Made by a program: the position numbers and the translations under genes. DNA of 64,000 nt from Leidyana gryllorum EB-2025a (taxonomy: Eukaryota; Apicomplexa): NCBI GenBank assembly GCA_048772705.1, contig JBLWGC010000041.1:1-64000 (forward strand), read 5' to 3'. The notes beneath the pieces were generated by a model that was given only the letters and a program-made list of their open reading frames with translations, was not told the origin of the DNA and ran no database searches. Of the stretch, positions 51,342-64,000 are shown piece after piece; the stretch's first letter is position 1, and each line of letters begins with the position of its first letter.

Positions 51342-54300
51342 ATGTTCACCCATTGGTCCCGGAAAAGTTTGCGAACTGACGCACGTACCTCAGACTACAG
51401 AACCGCCTACCCTGAAACTCCTCCTACGCCAAAGAGATCCTCGGTGTTCACGAATTGGGAGAAAGCGGTGCGCACTCCCAAGCACTCTCAGCCACCCCCT
51501 CTCGGTGCTGCTTCACCTCAACCCCCTCCTATTGACCCCAAAAAGAAAGGCCGACGACTGTTCCCACATCCCCATGAGGAAGGTGTCATTCAAGTCATAG
51601 ACTCCTCTCAGGAGGAACCTCCAGTTATCGCGACGAACGAGCAGAAAGCCTACCGTCGGCGTTCTGATGTCGTTCCACGCCCAGCATTTCGCTCAAGTGA
51701 CTTCGAGCCCACCATCTATGGAATCCCTGAAAGCGCTTCAGACACTCCTCGCAGCGTGAACACCTATGCCATTGGGGCGCCTTCTTCTCTGCGATCACAT
51801 GTGGGTGCATTGCAGAGTACTCTCGCCTCGGCGGCCAGGCTGGCAGTCGGAGGGTCGCGACCTCCTAGCTCCACGCTCTTATGGGGTTCTAGTAGCACGC
51901 GCCGGGCAGCACCTGCGTCCTCGGACATATACGCTCGTCCTCCTACGATCCAAACTGATTCCCCGTCCCGTCAACCAGGTGCTTACCGACACGGTGGACC
52001 TCCCAGTTCGGCCACCGCCACATCGATAGCTTCGCAGACGTCCTATCTGCTACCCCATGGACCCTCGCCGGTAGCAGCAGGCGATGCAGCGCACGGACTG
52101 CACAGCAGTCCCATCCAAATGGAACTTCATGATGCTGCTGGCTACTCTATATGGCCGAGAGCCGGCTCTTCCTCAGTTAGGCACATCAGAGCCACTCAGC
52201 TTGATCAGTGGACTCAGCAACATCAGAACTATCAACAAAACAAAGTTGTTGTTCCTAAGGTGTCCAGTCCTGGGATCAGCAGAAAGGAAGCATATCGATC
52301 ACAGGAAAGTGAGACTGAGGAGCTCCGACCGAGTGGCAACAGACCGAGAGCCAATTCGGTGTGGACCGGAGGGACTTCCTCCAATAAAAACAGTCTTGTT
52401 CGAACTCAAAAAGTCGCCGTTGGGTATTCGACAGGAAGTGGGAGTGGGCCTGTGAGCGAGGCCATTCAGCCCTCTGCTGTCGTCAAGCGGTTAGCACGTC
52501 ACCAATGGACAGAGTGGGAGAACGCTGAACGCACTGGCACTGCAGCGAGATCTAGCCTTGTTTTACCTCCTGCAGTTGTGCTTGACCCATATTCGTCAAG
52601 TTCCAGAGAGTTTATCGCGAACCGTCAAATCCTCTTCCTGACCCGCCGGCGAGTTCGACACCGTAGTGTGACTCCTCATGTGTGGATTATCAACTATTAT
52701 GGTAGTTGGACCACGCAAGCATTTACGAAGTGCGCCCCAGGCAAAAGCCTTTCGATCGCTGCAACTCAATTAGCGGCTCAATCCAAGCCGGAAAGTCGCA
52801 TGTCGCGACTATTGGGCTACCTCGAGATAGGAGGTGGAGCCCTGGGCACGTGTCCTGGTGAGGACATATTACACCTGAGCCGAGTGATTGGAAGAGGGGG
52901 TACCAGTGCTGTCTTTAGCGGGCACATCAGTACCGCGATGGATCCAAACAGCCAATGCCTCCGCAAATCGCCGGCAGTGGTCAAAGTGCTGGTAAGTGAC
53001 TCTTATGCTGCCCTTCTGATTTATACTTATCCACTCCAGCACCAGAAACACTGGAAATGTGCCTTGGCTGAGCTTGTGGCGGGAGCAGCTGCCATCCAAC
53101 GCATGAGTGAGACGGTTGGAGCCTTGAGTCAAGCAGCGGCTTCTATCATCAACGACTCCCAGTCCAGCAGTTCGCCTTCAACTTCGGCGTCCTCGATCCC
53201 CTCATCCAAAGCCGCTCATGCTCTCGCAACGGCTGAGGCAGTGCGTCAGGAGCTTACCCGGAAGTCAGCTTTCGTTGACGGTGGCGCTTGGTTGATGCCA
53301 ACTGAGCTCCACCTATTCTGGAACTTGCCTGGCCCTCCTGTGCAGGCTTGGGGCGACGAACTGCCTGTCCGGAGGACCACCAGCTCTACCGGAACACCGA
53401 AAGGAACTGGCAAGCCCTCACCTCCCTTTGCAAGCTTGCAGCCCCCAAATAGTGAATATGAGCATTCCTTCAGACAAGCTCAACCTAGATTTGCCAATAA
53501 TGAGTCCCCAACACTTTGTTCGCTAATCCTTCGCGATGTTAGTGAAGGAGTTCCACTACTCTCATGGTTGAACTCCGCGTTCGTCAAACGGTGAGTGGCT
53601 CGTGAGATTGTTCATACACATTCACAATCTTCCTTTGTTTTGCGAATGACTGTCGTTTTGCAGCCGAAGGAAGCCTTCGCATGAGATCTGCGTGTACTTT
53701 GCCTTTGTGGTAATAACTCTTGTCAGACAACTTCACTCTGTAAGTCTGCGCACGCTTCCTCGCTATGTGCAAATTGACTTTTCACATCAGTGTGGAATTA
53801 TACATGGGGACGTGAAGCCTGACAATTTTGTACTATTCCCTTCCACGGCGGACTTCCCGGCCAAGGATCTCTTCCTCCAGATCCAGCGGCCGAATCCTCT
53901 ACTTCGGGATATCATGGATAGCCCGCCAGTGATAATTGCAGGAATAGATTTTGGACGGAGCTTAGACGTGCACGAAACTCTCAGTGATGTCGTCTTTGTT
54001 GGTAGGTGGTCTCCTTTCGGAGGTCGGCATTAGATTACGAATTCTTATCAGGTGATACCCAAGTTTCGGACTTTCGATGTCCTCCCATGATCGATAAAGA
54101 GAGTTGGGAAGCCCAAATCGATTTGACAGGTTTGGCCGTGACCATCTTTACTATCATTAGCCTGAAATATCCGAAGATTAAGCGCAAGGTAACGGTTTGG
54201 CGGGAAGCTGGAGATGCAGGACCTCCTCAGACAGAGACAACCACCCAGCTTCGGAGTGCGACCGCGATGGAGCATTGTGCGGAGTTAAGTTTGGGAGAAG

Positions 54301-54638
54301 CTCGAGGCAGACTAGGGCGAGGCTATTGGTTCGGGCCGCGTGTGCGGTCGAACGCGTGCCAAAACGAGTTCTGGCTGGGATTGTTGGACCGTTTGATCAA
54401 CTTCGAGCCCGCCAAATCCGCTGACGGGCATACGACTGAAGACAGTTGTCGCATGCTCCAGCAGCTGGAGAATGAGTTGGTAGATGTATTCTTCAACGAC
54501 GCATACGAAGGAACTCAGCTAAAAGCACGACCGATGATCCTTCACTCTGAGCTGTTAGACTTGCACCAGTTCGTGGCGAGCCATACATCTCAGAATTCAG
54601 GAACAACATCTTCGAACAGTCGTGAAACCCCTACATGA
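51342..54638 (+). CDS. BUB1: BUB1-type spindle-checkpoint kinase, without visible TPR region
   Basis: Likely start ATG 51342. Exons: 51342-52991, 53040-53590, 53664-53739, 53791-54001, 54052-54638. The first 470 residues are Ser/Pro-rich and disordered. The kinase begins with the Gly loop IGRGGTSAVFSG and Lys in AVVKVL. It continues with VYFAFVVITLVRQLHSCGIIH, the catalytic loop HGDVKPDNF, DFGRSLDV in place of a standard activation segment, and SDFRCPPMIDKESWEAQIDLTGLAV. These features, especially DFGRS plus a short P-loop-to-C-lobe insert, are those of BUB1/Mad3-family kinases acting at kinetochores. The N-terminal TPR domain that binds KNL1 is not seen; an upstream exon would have to overlap the preceding gene. 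Confidence 0.83.
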
Positions 54639-54661
54639 CACATACAGATGTCGGATCGCCA

Positions 54662-55425
54662 TCATTCGCCTTCAGGATCAATGAAGGTCTCTTTCAGGAG
54701 CTGCAAAAAGTATTTGAAGAATACCAAAGAGCAGCTAACCTCCAGCAGCTCGACACGATATTCGTTGGTGTCGGCACCCTTGAGTACATCTTGAATAACC
54801 GTGACATTTACGCGGACCTGGAGCTACGGAACCGTTGACTTGGGCTGGTAGCTCATTTTACCTGTTCCAATGCGCCGGCAATGATCCCGCAAATGAAAGC
54901 ACTGTAATTAAGGTTCTCGAGTAGGGGTGGCAACTCCACAAATTCATAAAGTGGGTTGTGCGGCAACGAAATGTAACAAACAGACCCATCATTTTCAGTC
55001 CGTGTAAGGTCGGCGTTTACTCCCAAGAAGACCTTGAATCCAACCTACTAGCACCACACGTGTGTGCGAAGAAACAAAGACGATACCTTGGCTATTACTT
55101 CACACGTTTCAGCAAAGTTCGTGCAGCCACCAATTTGAGTCTTCGCAAGGAACTCTTCTATCATCCTCACACCGGTTTCAAAGCCCCTGTGATGGTTGTG
55201 GTGTGCTTCGCCTGACGCTTACAATCGTTCAAGCTCGGCATTGACTCCTTCCACATCCTCAGAATCCTTCAGCAACTGAGTCACGAGGCTGCCGTACATC
55301 AAGGCGACTAGCTCCGAATTCTATACAGATCTCTAGTTTGAGCGTCCCGAACGCTTGCATACCGTTTTCTCCATAGACTGGAAGACTGTTTCGCCCAGCT
55401 CCGAGTAGCTGGCGCGTCGAGACAT
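54662..55425 (-). CDS. TRAPPC3: TRAPPC3/Bet3, TRAPP core subunit
   Basis: Small multi-exon gene starting MSRRASYSELGETVFQSMEK at 55425. Conserved blocks in order: NSELVALMYGSLVTQLLKDSED, GFETGVRMIEEFLAKTQIG, NFAETCEVIAK, VFLGVNADLT, NPLYEFVELPPLL, YSAFICGIIAGALEQ and VRVNVTVIQDVLKGADTNEYRVEL. These align with Bet3/TRAPPC3, the palmitoylated core of the TRAPP tethering and Rab1/Ypt1 GEF complex at the Golgi. The conserved Cys of NFAETCE may not be the palmitoylated one (G-x-C in CTNFAE is nearer). The gene ends 23 bp from the convergent BUB1 stop. Confidence 0.9.
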
Positions 55426-55515
55426 GGTGAGGAGCAGGTGAACTGGGGTGTCAAGAGGTTCCGTGCGCCCAAGTGAGAATTTTTTTGGGGAACTAGCTAA
55501 GTCGGATATGCTGGG

Positions 55516-56067
55516 ATGGTTCCCGAACACGGCGAGCTCGAACGCATTTCGAAGAGGAAGAGGGATCGAAGGTTGGCCCAATTGCCGTACACCCCAACCG
55601 AAGCTTACCGCCTGACACCGGAACAGGCTTTACTATTGCAAGCGAAGCTTGCGGAGTTAGCGTCCCATCAACAAGTATCAAGTAATGATACGGAGTCTAG
55701 TGGTGATATTCAGGACATTGAACAGAAAGTTCTGCAGCAATTGTCTTTAATGAAGAAGCTACGGAGTCCAGCTGCCCGGCCCCCACCACCAGCAGCCTCT
55801 CCCAACGACATGGTTCGGTCGCCCTTCCTAGCCCCCGCGTCCAGGAAAAGGAAACGTCAAGTGGAACCGAAGCGTAGTATAATTTGTCGAAGTTGCGGCC
55901 AGGTGAGTTCAGCTCCTATTGTCTCTATCATTGATTCTATTCTGCAGATCGCGTCTGTGAAGTTTGGCGATTATCTGTCCGGTTGTCCGAATTGTGGCGC
56001 GTGTGGGGACTTCGTATATCGGGCGAATGGTGGAGGAACTCCTCTTTTGGATGGTCATCAATGGTGA
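55516..56067 (+). CDS. Small zinc-ribbon protein, unknown
   Basis: Two exons (55516-55902, 55948-56067; intron 45 nt). The N-terminal half is helical and charged (TPEQALLLQAKLAELASHQ; IEQKVLQQLSLMKKL), followed by a Pro-rich and basic linker. The C-terminal part forms a CxxC...CxxC zinc ribbon across the splice junction: ICRSCGQ then YLSGCPNCGACGDF. The zinc ribbon resembles those of transcription or RNA-processing factors such as Spt4, but the match is too short to name. The intron is a multiple of three without a stop, so retention would add 15 residues inside the finger. Confidence 0.6.
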   Translation: MVPEHGELERISKRKRDRRLAQLPYTPTEAYRLTPEQALLLQAKLAELASHQQVSSNDTESSGDIQDIEQKVLQQLSLMKKLRSPAARPPPPAASPNDMVRSPFLAPASRKRKRQVEPKRSIICRSCGQVSSAPIVSIIDSILQIASVKFGDYLSGCPNCGACGDFVYRANGGGTPLLDGHQW

Positions 56068-56194
56068 CTCAATGATTTCTAACGGGGAGGCCCGCCCACC
56101 CATACATTATGTTTCTGTACGCATGAAATATATGTGCGTCCGAAGAGATTGGAGAGCATGAAAGAGAGACTCAGCATAGATTCAAAGCTTGTAT

Positions 56195-58017
56195 CTACGG
56201 ATCCAGTCCATTCACACCGTCATCATGGGGCATTGGCATCATTGCGTCCATGTGGGGATATGACGGGCCTGGGTTGTTTGGATATGCGGCAGCAGAGGAA
56301 GCGGATGAGGGGTCCCCTTGCTGGTGCCTGTTGTAGCCTTCATTCACGCCAGCTACCTCGCCGCCTTGATGCGCCATCTGCCGAGGTGGAGGTGGCGGAG
56401 GCATGGGTGGTGGAGCGCCTCCATACACAGAGCCTCCCGATTGGGGCATCATAGGTCTCGGGGGCGGGGGAGGTCGTCCGTATCCCATGTGCGGCGGATA
56501 CTTCCCCTGAGGAGGAGGTGGAGGCGGCGGTTGAGACCGATTCCGCACAGGGGGGGGTGGTGCGCCAGCGGCGCTCAGAGCGGGAGAAGGCATATGGGAG
56601 GGCTGCGAAGGTCCCAATGGCGGCGAGCGACCACCTCTCGCACCATTCATCTTGTTTTGCATGGGCGGAGGAGGTGAAGGCACAGGAGGGCCACCCATGA
56701 CGGCATTTGGGACGTGATGGTGAGGAGGTCCCGCCGCCATTTGGGGTCCCATGCCAACAGAAGTAGGAGGATTCTGCGGCTGTTGAGGTCCGAGGACGGA
56801 GCTACCCGAACCCATTTGCGGGTGCTGGACCGATGAAGATTGTTGGTGTTGAGCCGCCTGTGGATGCTGTGCCGGGTGACGATGCAGCTGCGGTGTTACG
56901 CTTCTCGAGTTTGCCATTCCAGGTCCCGGCGGTTGAGATGCTCCTAATATGTATGGGGCAGGTTCTTGGAGTGGGGATGGCATCACAGGCTGATGCTGAT
57001 GTTGATGCTGCTGCGTCATTACGCCTCCACCAGTTCCATTAATGATGGTGGGAGGAGGCGAGCCCGTGCTGCCCTGGAACATCGACTCTTGATCGTCGTC
57101 GAAAGGGCGCCCTGCCATTTCTTCTTCAACATAATAACGAGCAATCTCTTCGAAATAGATTCGGGGAATAACATCACCGCCACGTTGAGCCACAGCAATG
57201 GCCTCGTAGTGCTGGGCAGTAAGCGCCCGCCTGAGACAGATTGGATCAAGCATGAAACCACCAGCAGCTCAGGTACACTCACTGTTTATCCATACGTTCC
57301 AAGAATCCTTGCACGGCTGGATCATCGCAGGCCTCCAGCAATAAGCCACAGGACCGTTGTATGGCTTCATTCACTTTGAGACTCATAGCCAAAGCAGGTA
57401 TCTCAGATACCGTGGAGAGCAATCGCTAGAAGAAGCAGCAGTAGACCAATCAATCCACGGGGAGCAGGACTTACCGCGACGTGCCCCATGAAACCTCCCA
57501 AGACTCCTTCCATCGCCGCCACTCGTAAACCCATGTCCAACTGCTGCACATATAGTGCATCGACTCCGCAACGCACAGCTTGAAGACGTCGGAACATCGC
57601 TTTGCAGGCGTTTTCGACCCGCTCGTGACCGATAGCGTTGTTCTCAGCGAGATCTTTTGCATATTGACCCACTGTGTAAATTGCGAACAGAAACAGAATG
57701 TATGGAGGGACTGAAAGCTTAAACTTACCCGTGTCTCCAACCACATTGGTAAAATCTTGTAATCGAACCTCCGGGGCTGCAAGACCGCCGCCAAAGGACG
57801 ACGGTGCTCCACTGATAGTGGTTTTGGTCGGCTCGACGCCCTGAGACTTGAAGGCGGTGTGTCCTTGACCGTCCAACACTGGCACATCACCGGGCTCGGG
57901 CACCCCAGCAGCAAGGCGAACTGCCCGTTCCCAATCTTTATCCTACAAGAAGTCGCTTGTTGGGAGAGAAGGCGACAGTGAGATTCTCACCATACGTAGC
58001 GACAGGACTTCCATCAT
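56195..58017 (-). CDS. Proline-rich protein with helical N-terminal region, unknown
   Basis: Several exons starting at about 58017 (MMEVLSLRM). N-terminal helical parts read DKDWERAVRLAAG, VRLQDFTNVVGDTG, then QYAKDLAENNAIGHERVENACKA, RRLQAVRCGVDALYVQQLDMG and MEGVLGGFMGHVA, then KVNEAIQRSCGLLLEACDD. After IPRIYFEEIARYYVEEEM the last 300 residues are low-complexity Pro/Gln/His/Gly with runs of five or more Pro. Helical N-terminus plus poly-Pro tail is reminiscent of ABI-type subunits of the WAVE complex, but the sequence match is weak. It lies 55 bp downstream of the Cys-Pro protein on the same strand. Confidence 0.5.
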
Positions 58018-58072
58018 CTTCTTTACATCATTCAATTCTATATTCAGTGTATTTTGGTCATAGCAGAGCTCA

Positions 58073-59212
58073 TCACCAACCTTTCTTCACTTCCTGTCGT
58101 TGAGCGTTCCACCCGTGGACGAGAATGTCAGCTTTCTTTCGCCCGTTGTCTCTCAACAGATTGCACACAAGGAGAAAGCAGATCACCAGAGGCCATATCC
58201 CGTGCGGAGAGGACCACAGAATATCTATCCCCAGATAACGTGCTGCCCCATGTAGTCCCTCCTCGGAGAGAATCGAATGGGTCGTTCTCCATTGGTCGTG
58301 AAGCCAATCAGGGGAACTGAAGGCCACATCACTGAGCCTCCTGGTGACGGGGTGTTGCAGCACAGTTGTCGCAGGAGAGCCTTTCCACTGAACCCATTTA
58401 TCCATCCAGCCTGCAGCTCGGTAAAAATGTTGTTTCCCTTCTTGTAGGAAGGCGTCGCACTGGCTGCCGCCCGCCTCTGCACGTTCGGCCTCATAGGCAG
58501 CGATAATTGCCTCTATATCGGGCATGGGAGGACATTCCGCACACTCTGGCGCCGCAGGACATGGAGGTGGGGCGGGGCACTCAGGTATGGGTGGGCAGAC
58601 TGGGGCTGGAGGACACACTACTGGAGCAGGACACTCCGGAATCGGAGGACATATGACAGGTTCTGGACAAGTTACTGCCGCGGGACAGACCTTCTCCGCT
58701 GGACAGACTTTCTCTGGCGGACACACCACAGGCTCAGGGCATATAGTCTCTGCCGGACATACGATAGGATCGGGACATACGATCGGATCAGGACAGGTAA
58801 CAGGGGCAGGGCAAACTTGACATTTCTCGCAAACAGGGCATACTTCCTTTGGTGGGCACACTGTGGGAGGTGGACAAGCTTCACAGATCTTCTGCGCAGG
58901 ACACACTTTCTCGGGAGGACAAGCCGCACACACCTTCTCAGGAGGGCAATCCTGACAAACCTTCTCCGGCGGGCACTCCGGGCACGCTCGGGCTGATAGA
59001 TTGGGTTCCACTAACCCTTTAGGGATCCCAAGGCTGAGGTCATCAACTTGCGGGAAGTGGTTTAGCTTGTTAATTCCTGGGCCGTTGTGAACTAGTTTAG
59101 CTGCATTAGGCGGACCAGGCGGTGCAGAATGCAGGGGCATGTTGTCGGGTAGGTGTATATCATCAGCGGATGCTATCGCAATGGGCGCCACAAGAACTAA
59201 CCACTTCATCAT
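58073..59212 (-). CDS. Cys-Pro-repeat single-pass membrane protein
   Basis: A 379-residue intron-less frame starting MMKWLVLVAPIAIASA, a clear signal peptide. Residues 76-245 are a repeat built of 5-7-residue units of the form CPPEKVC, CPAPVTC, CPEPVIC, with about 50 Cys and even more Pro. A stretch with Trp and Cys follows (QCDAFLQEGKQHFYRAAGW), then a C-terminal transmembrane segment (IWPLVICFLLVCNLL) and a short basic tail. The layout suggests a stiff, disulphide-bonded ectodomain on a type I membrane anchor, perhaps a wall or surface protein. No family recognised. It follows PI4K-beta on the same strand by 38 bp. Confidence 0.75.
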   Translation of the reverse strand: MMKWLVLVAPIAIASADDIHLPDNMPLHSAPPGPPNAAKLVHNGPGINKLNHFPQVDDLSLGIPKGLVEPNLSARACPECPPEKVCQDCPPEKVCAACPPEKVCPAQKICEACPPPTVCPPKEVCPVCEKCQVCPAPVTCPDPIVCPDPIVCPAETICPEPVVCPPEKVCPAEKVCPAAVTCPEPVICPPIPECPAPVVCPPAPVCPPIPECPAPPPCPAAPECAECPPMPDIEAIIAAYEAERAEAGGSQCDAFLQEGKQHFYRAAGWMDKWVQWKGSPATTVLQHPVTRRLSDVAFSSPDWLHDQWRTTHSILSEEGLHGAARYLGIDILWSSPHGIWPLVICFLLVCNLLRDNGRKKADILVHGWNAQRQEVKKGW

Positions 59213-59250
59213 CGCACCAGCCCCATATCTCTCTTTTTTCGCTATGGTTT

Positions 59251-63701
<4,451 letters not shown>

Positions 63702-63753
63702 GGACTTCCCAATTGAAAATTCGGCTACTCAGACGACAAAGTTCACACGGTTT

Positions 63754-64000
63754 TTACACCAACACAGAGCGAGTCGCGAACAACTCAGGTGCCATGCCTT
63801 CAAGCTGTCCCACCATAGCTTCAACCTGTTTCGCCCAAGTACGGAAGTGGTCTGACAGCAGCTGAATCCTACACAGGCCGCTTGTTGACATCATCTAAAC
63901 ATCCCACTTACTTTGGCTGGTCCAACAACCGGGGCTGCAGCGAGGTGAAAGCAACCTTCTGCTCCACTTGGTCTATGCTGCCGTTCATCAACCCATGAGA
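63754..64000 (-). CDS. Partial unknown gene at the right edge
   Basis: Two exon pieces, 64000-63913 and 63868-63754, join through a 44-nt intron and end at TAA 63756-63754. The visible part reads MNGSIDQVEQKVAFTSLQ and KIQLLSDHFRTWAKQVEAMVGQLEG, short amphipathic helices. ATG 63988 could be the start of a 63-residue protein, but the frame stays open to the window edge, so it may be the C-terminus of a longer one. The stop is 52 bp from the PI4K-beta start on the same strand. Confidence 0.5.

Noticed and set aside
54635-54838. Plus-strand frame following BUB1
   Set aside because: The opposite strand encodes the conserved last exon of TRAPPC3 here (VRVNVTVIQDVLKG); the plus frame is its shadow.

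Overview
This is nuclear DNA from a gene-dense unicellular eukaryote. Most housekeeping genes are cut by short GT-AG introns of about 38-60 nt, several with a branch-site-like TACTAA(C/T). Intergenic gaps are often under 100 bp and the standard genetic code fits throughout. The gene set is generally eukaryotic: TGS1, PHAX domain, G3BP, SEC31, PP4c, ECD, POLD2, BUB1, TRAPPC3, PI4K-beta. I cannot fix the lineage. Very tight same-strand packing would fit a protist with trans-splicing, but that is inference.

Layout. (1) 1-5212: two copies of one young Ty3/gypsy LTR element in opposite orientation, one inserted into the integrase region of the other; their 171-bp LTRs are identical. (2) 5213-8646: gene-poor DNA with an 11-bp minisatellite of about 1.07 kb and four copies of a 43-bp repeat. 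(3) 8647-18683: a same-strand, intron-less array of five GT1 glycosyltransferases with one HSL-type alpha/beta hydrolase among them, followed by a large F-box-like protein gene. (4) 21266-29460: a small unknown gene, a TGS1 gene whose spliced frame runs on into a PHAX-type RNA-binding domain, G3BP, and a TRAIP-like RING protein. (5) 29492-39967: a P450-reductase-like flavoprotein with two flavodoxin domains, PP4 catalytic subunit, a putative secreted protein, and SEC31. (6) 40107-48303: ECD/SGT1 and a giant, mostly disordered protein with a SANT-like segment. (7) 48803-55425: POLD2, a small unknown gene, a BUB1-type kinase and TRAPPC3. (8) 55516-64000: a zinc-ribbon protein, a proline-rich protein, a Cys-Pro-repeat membrane protein, PI4K-beta, and a partial gene at the edge.

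Functional links. The most striking is a probable single protein joining the snRNA/snoRNA cap hypermethylase (TGS1) to the RNA-binding domain of the snRNA export adaptor (PHAX), which act in the same pathway. The glycosyltransferase/hydrolase array looks like a lineage-specific glycoconjugate or detoxification cluster. SEC31, TRAPPC3 and PI4K-beta all serve ER-Golgi traffic but are not adjacent.

Exon boundaries were inferred by eye from splice motifs, reading frame and family conservation. Start codons were moved to the first plausible ATG where the longest open frame began at GTG or TTG.
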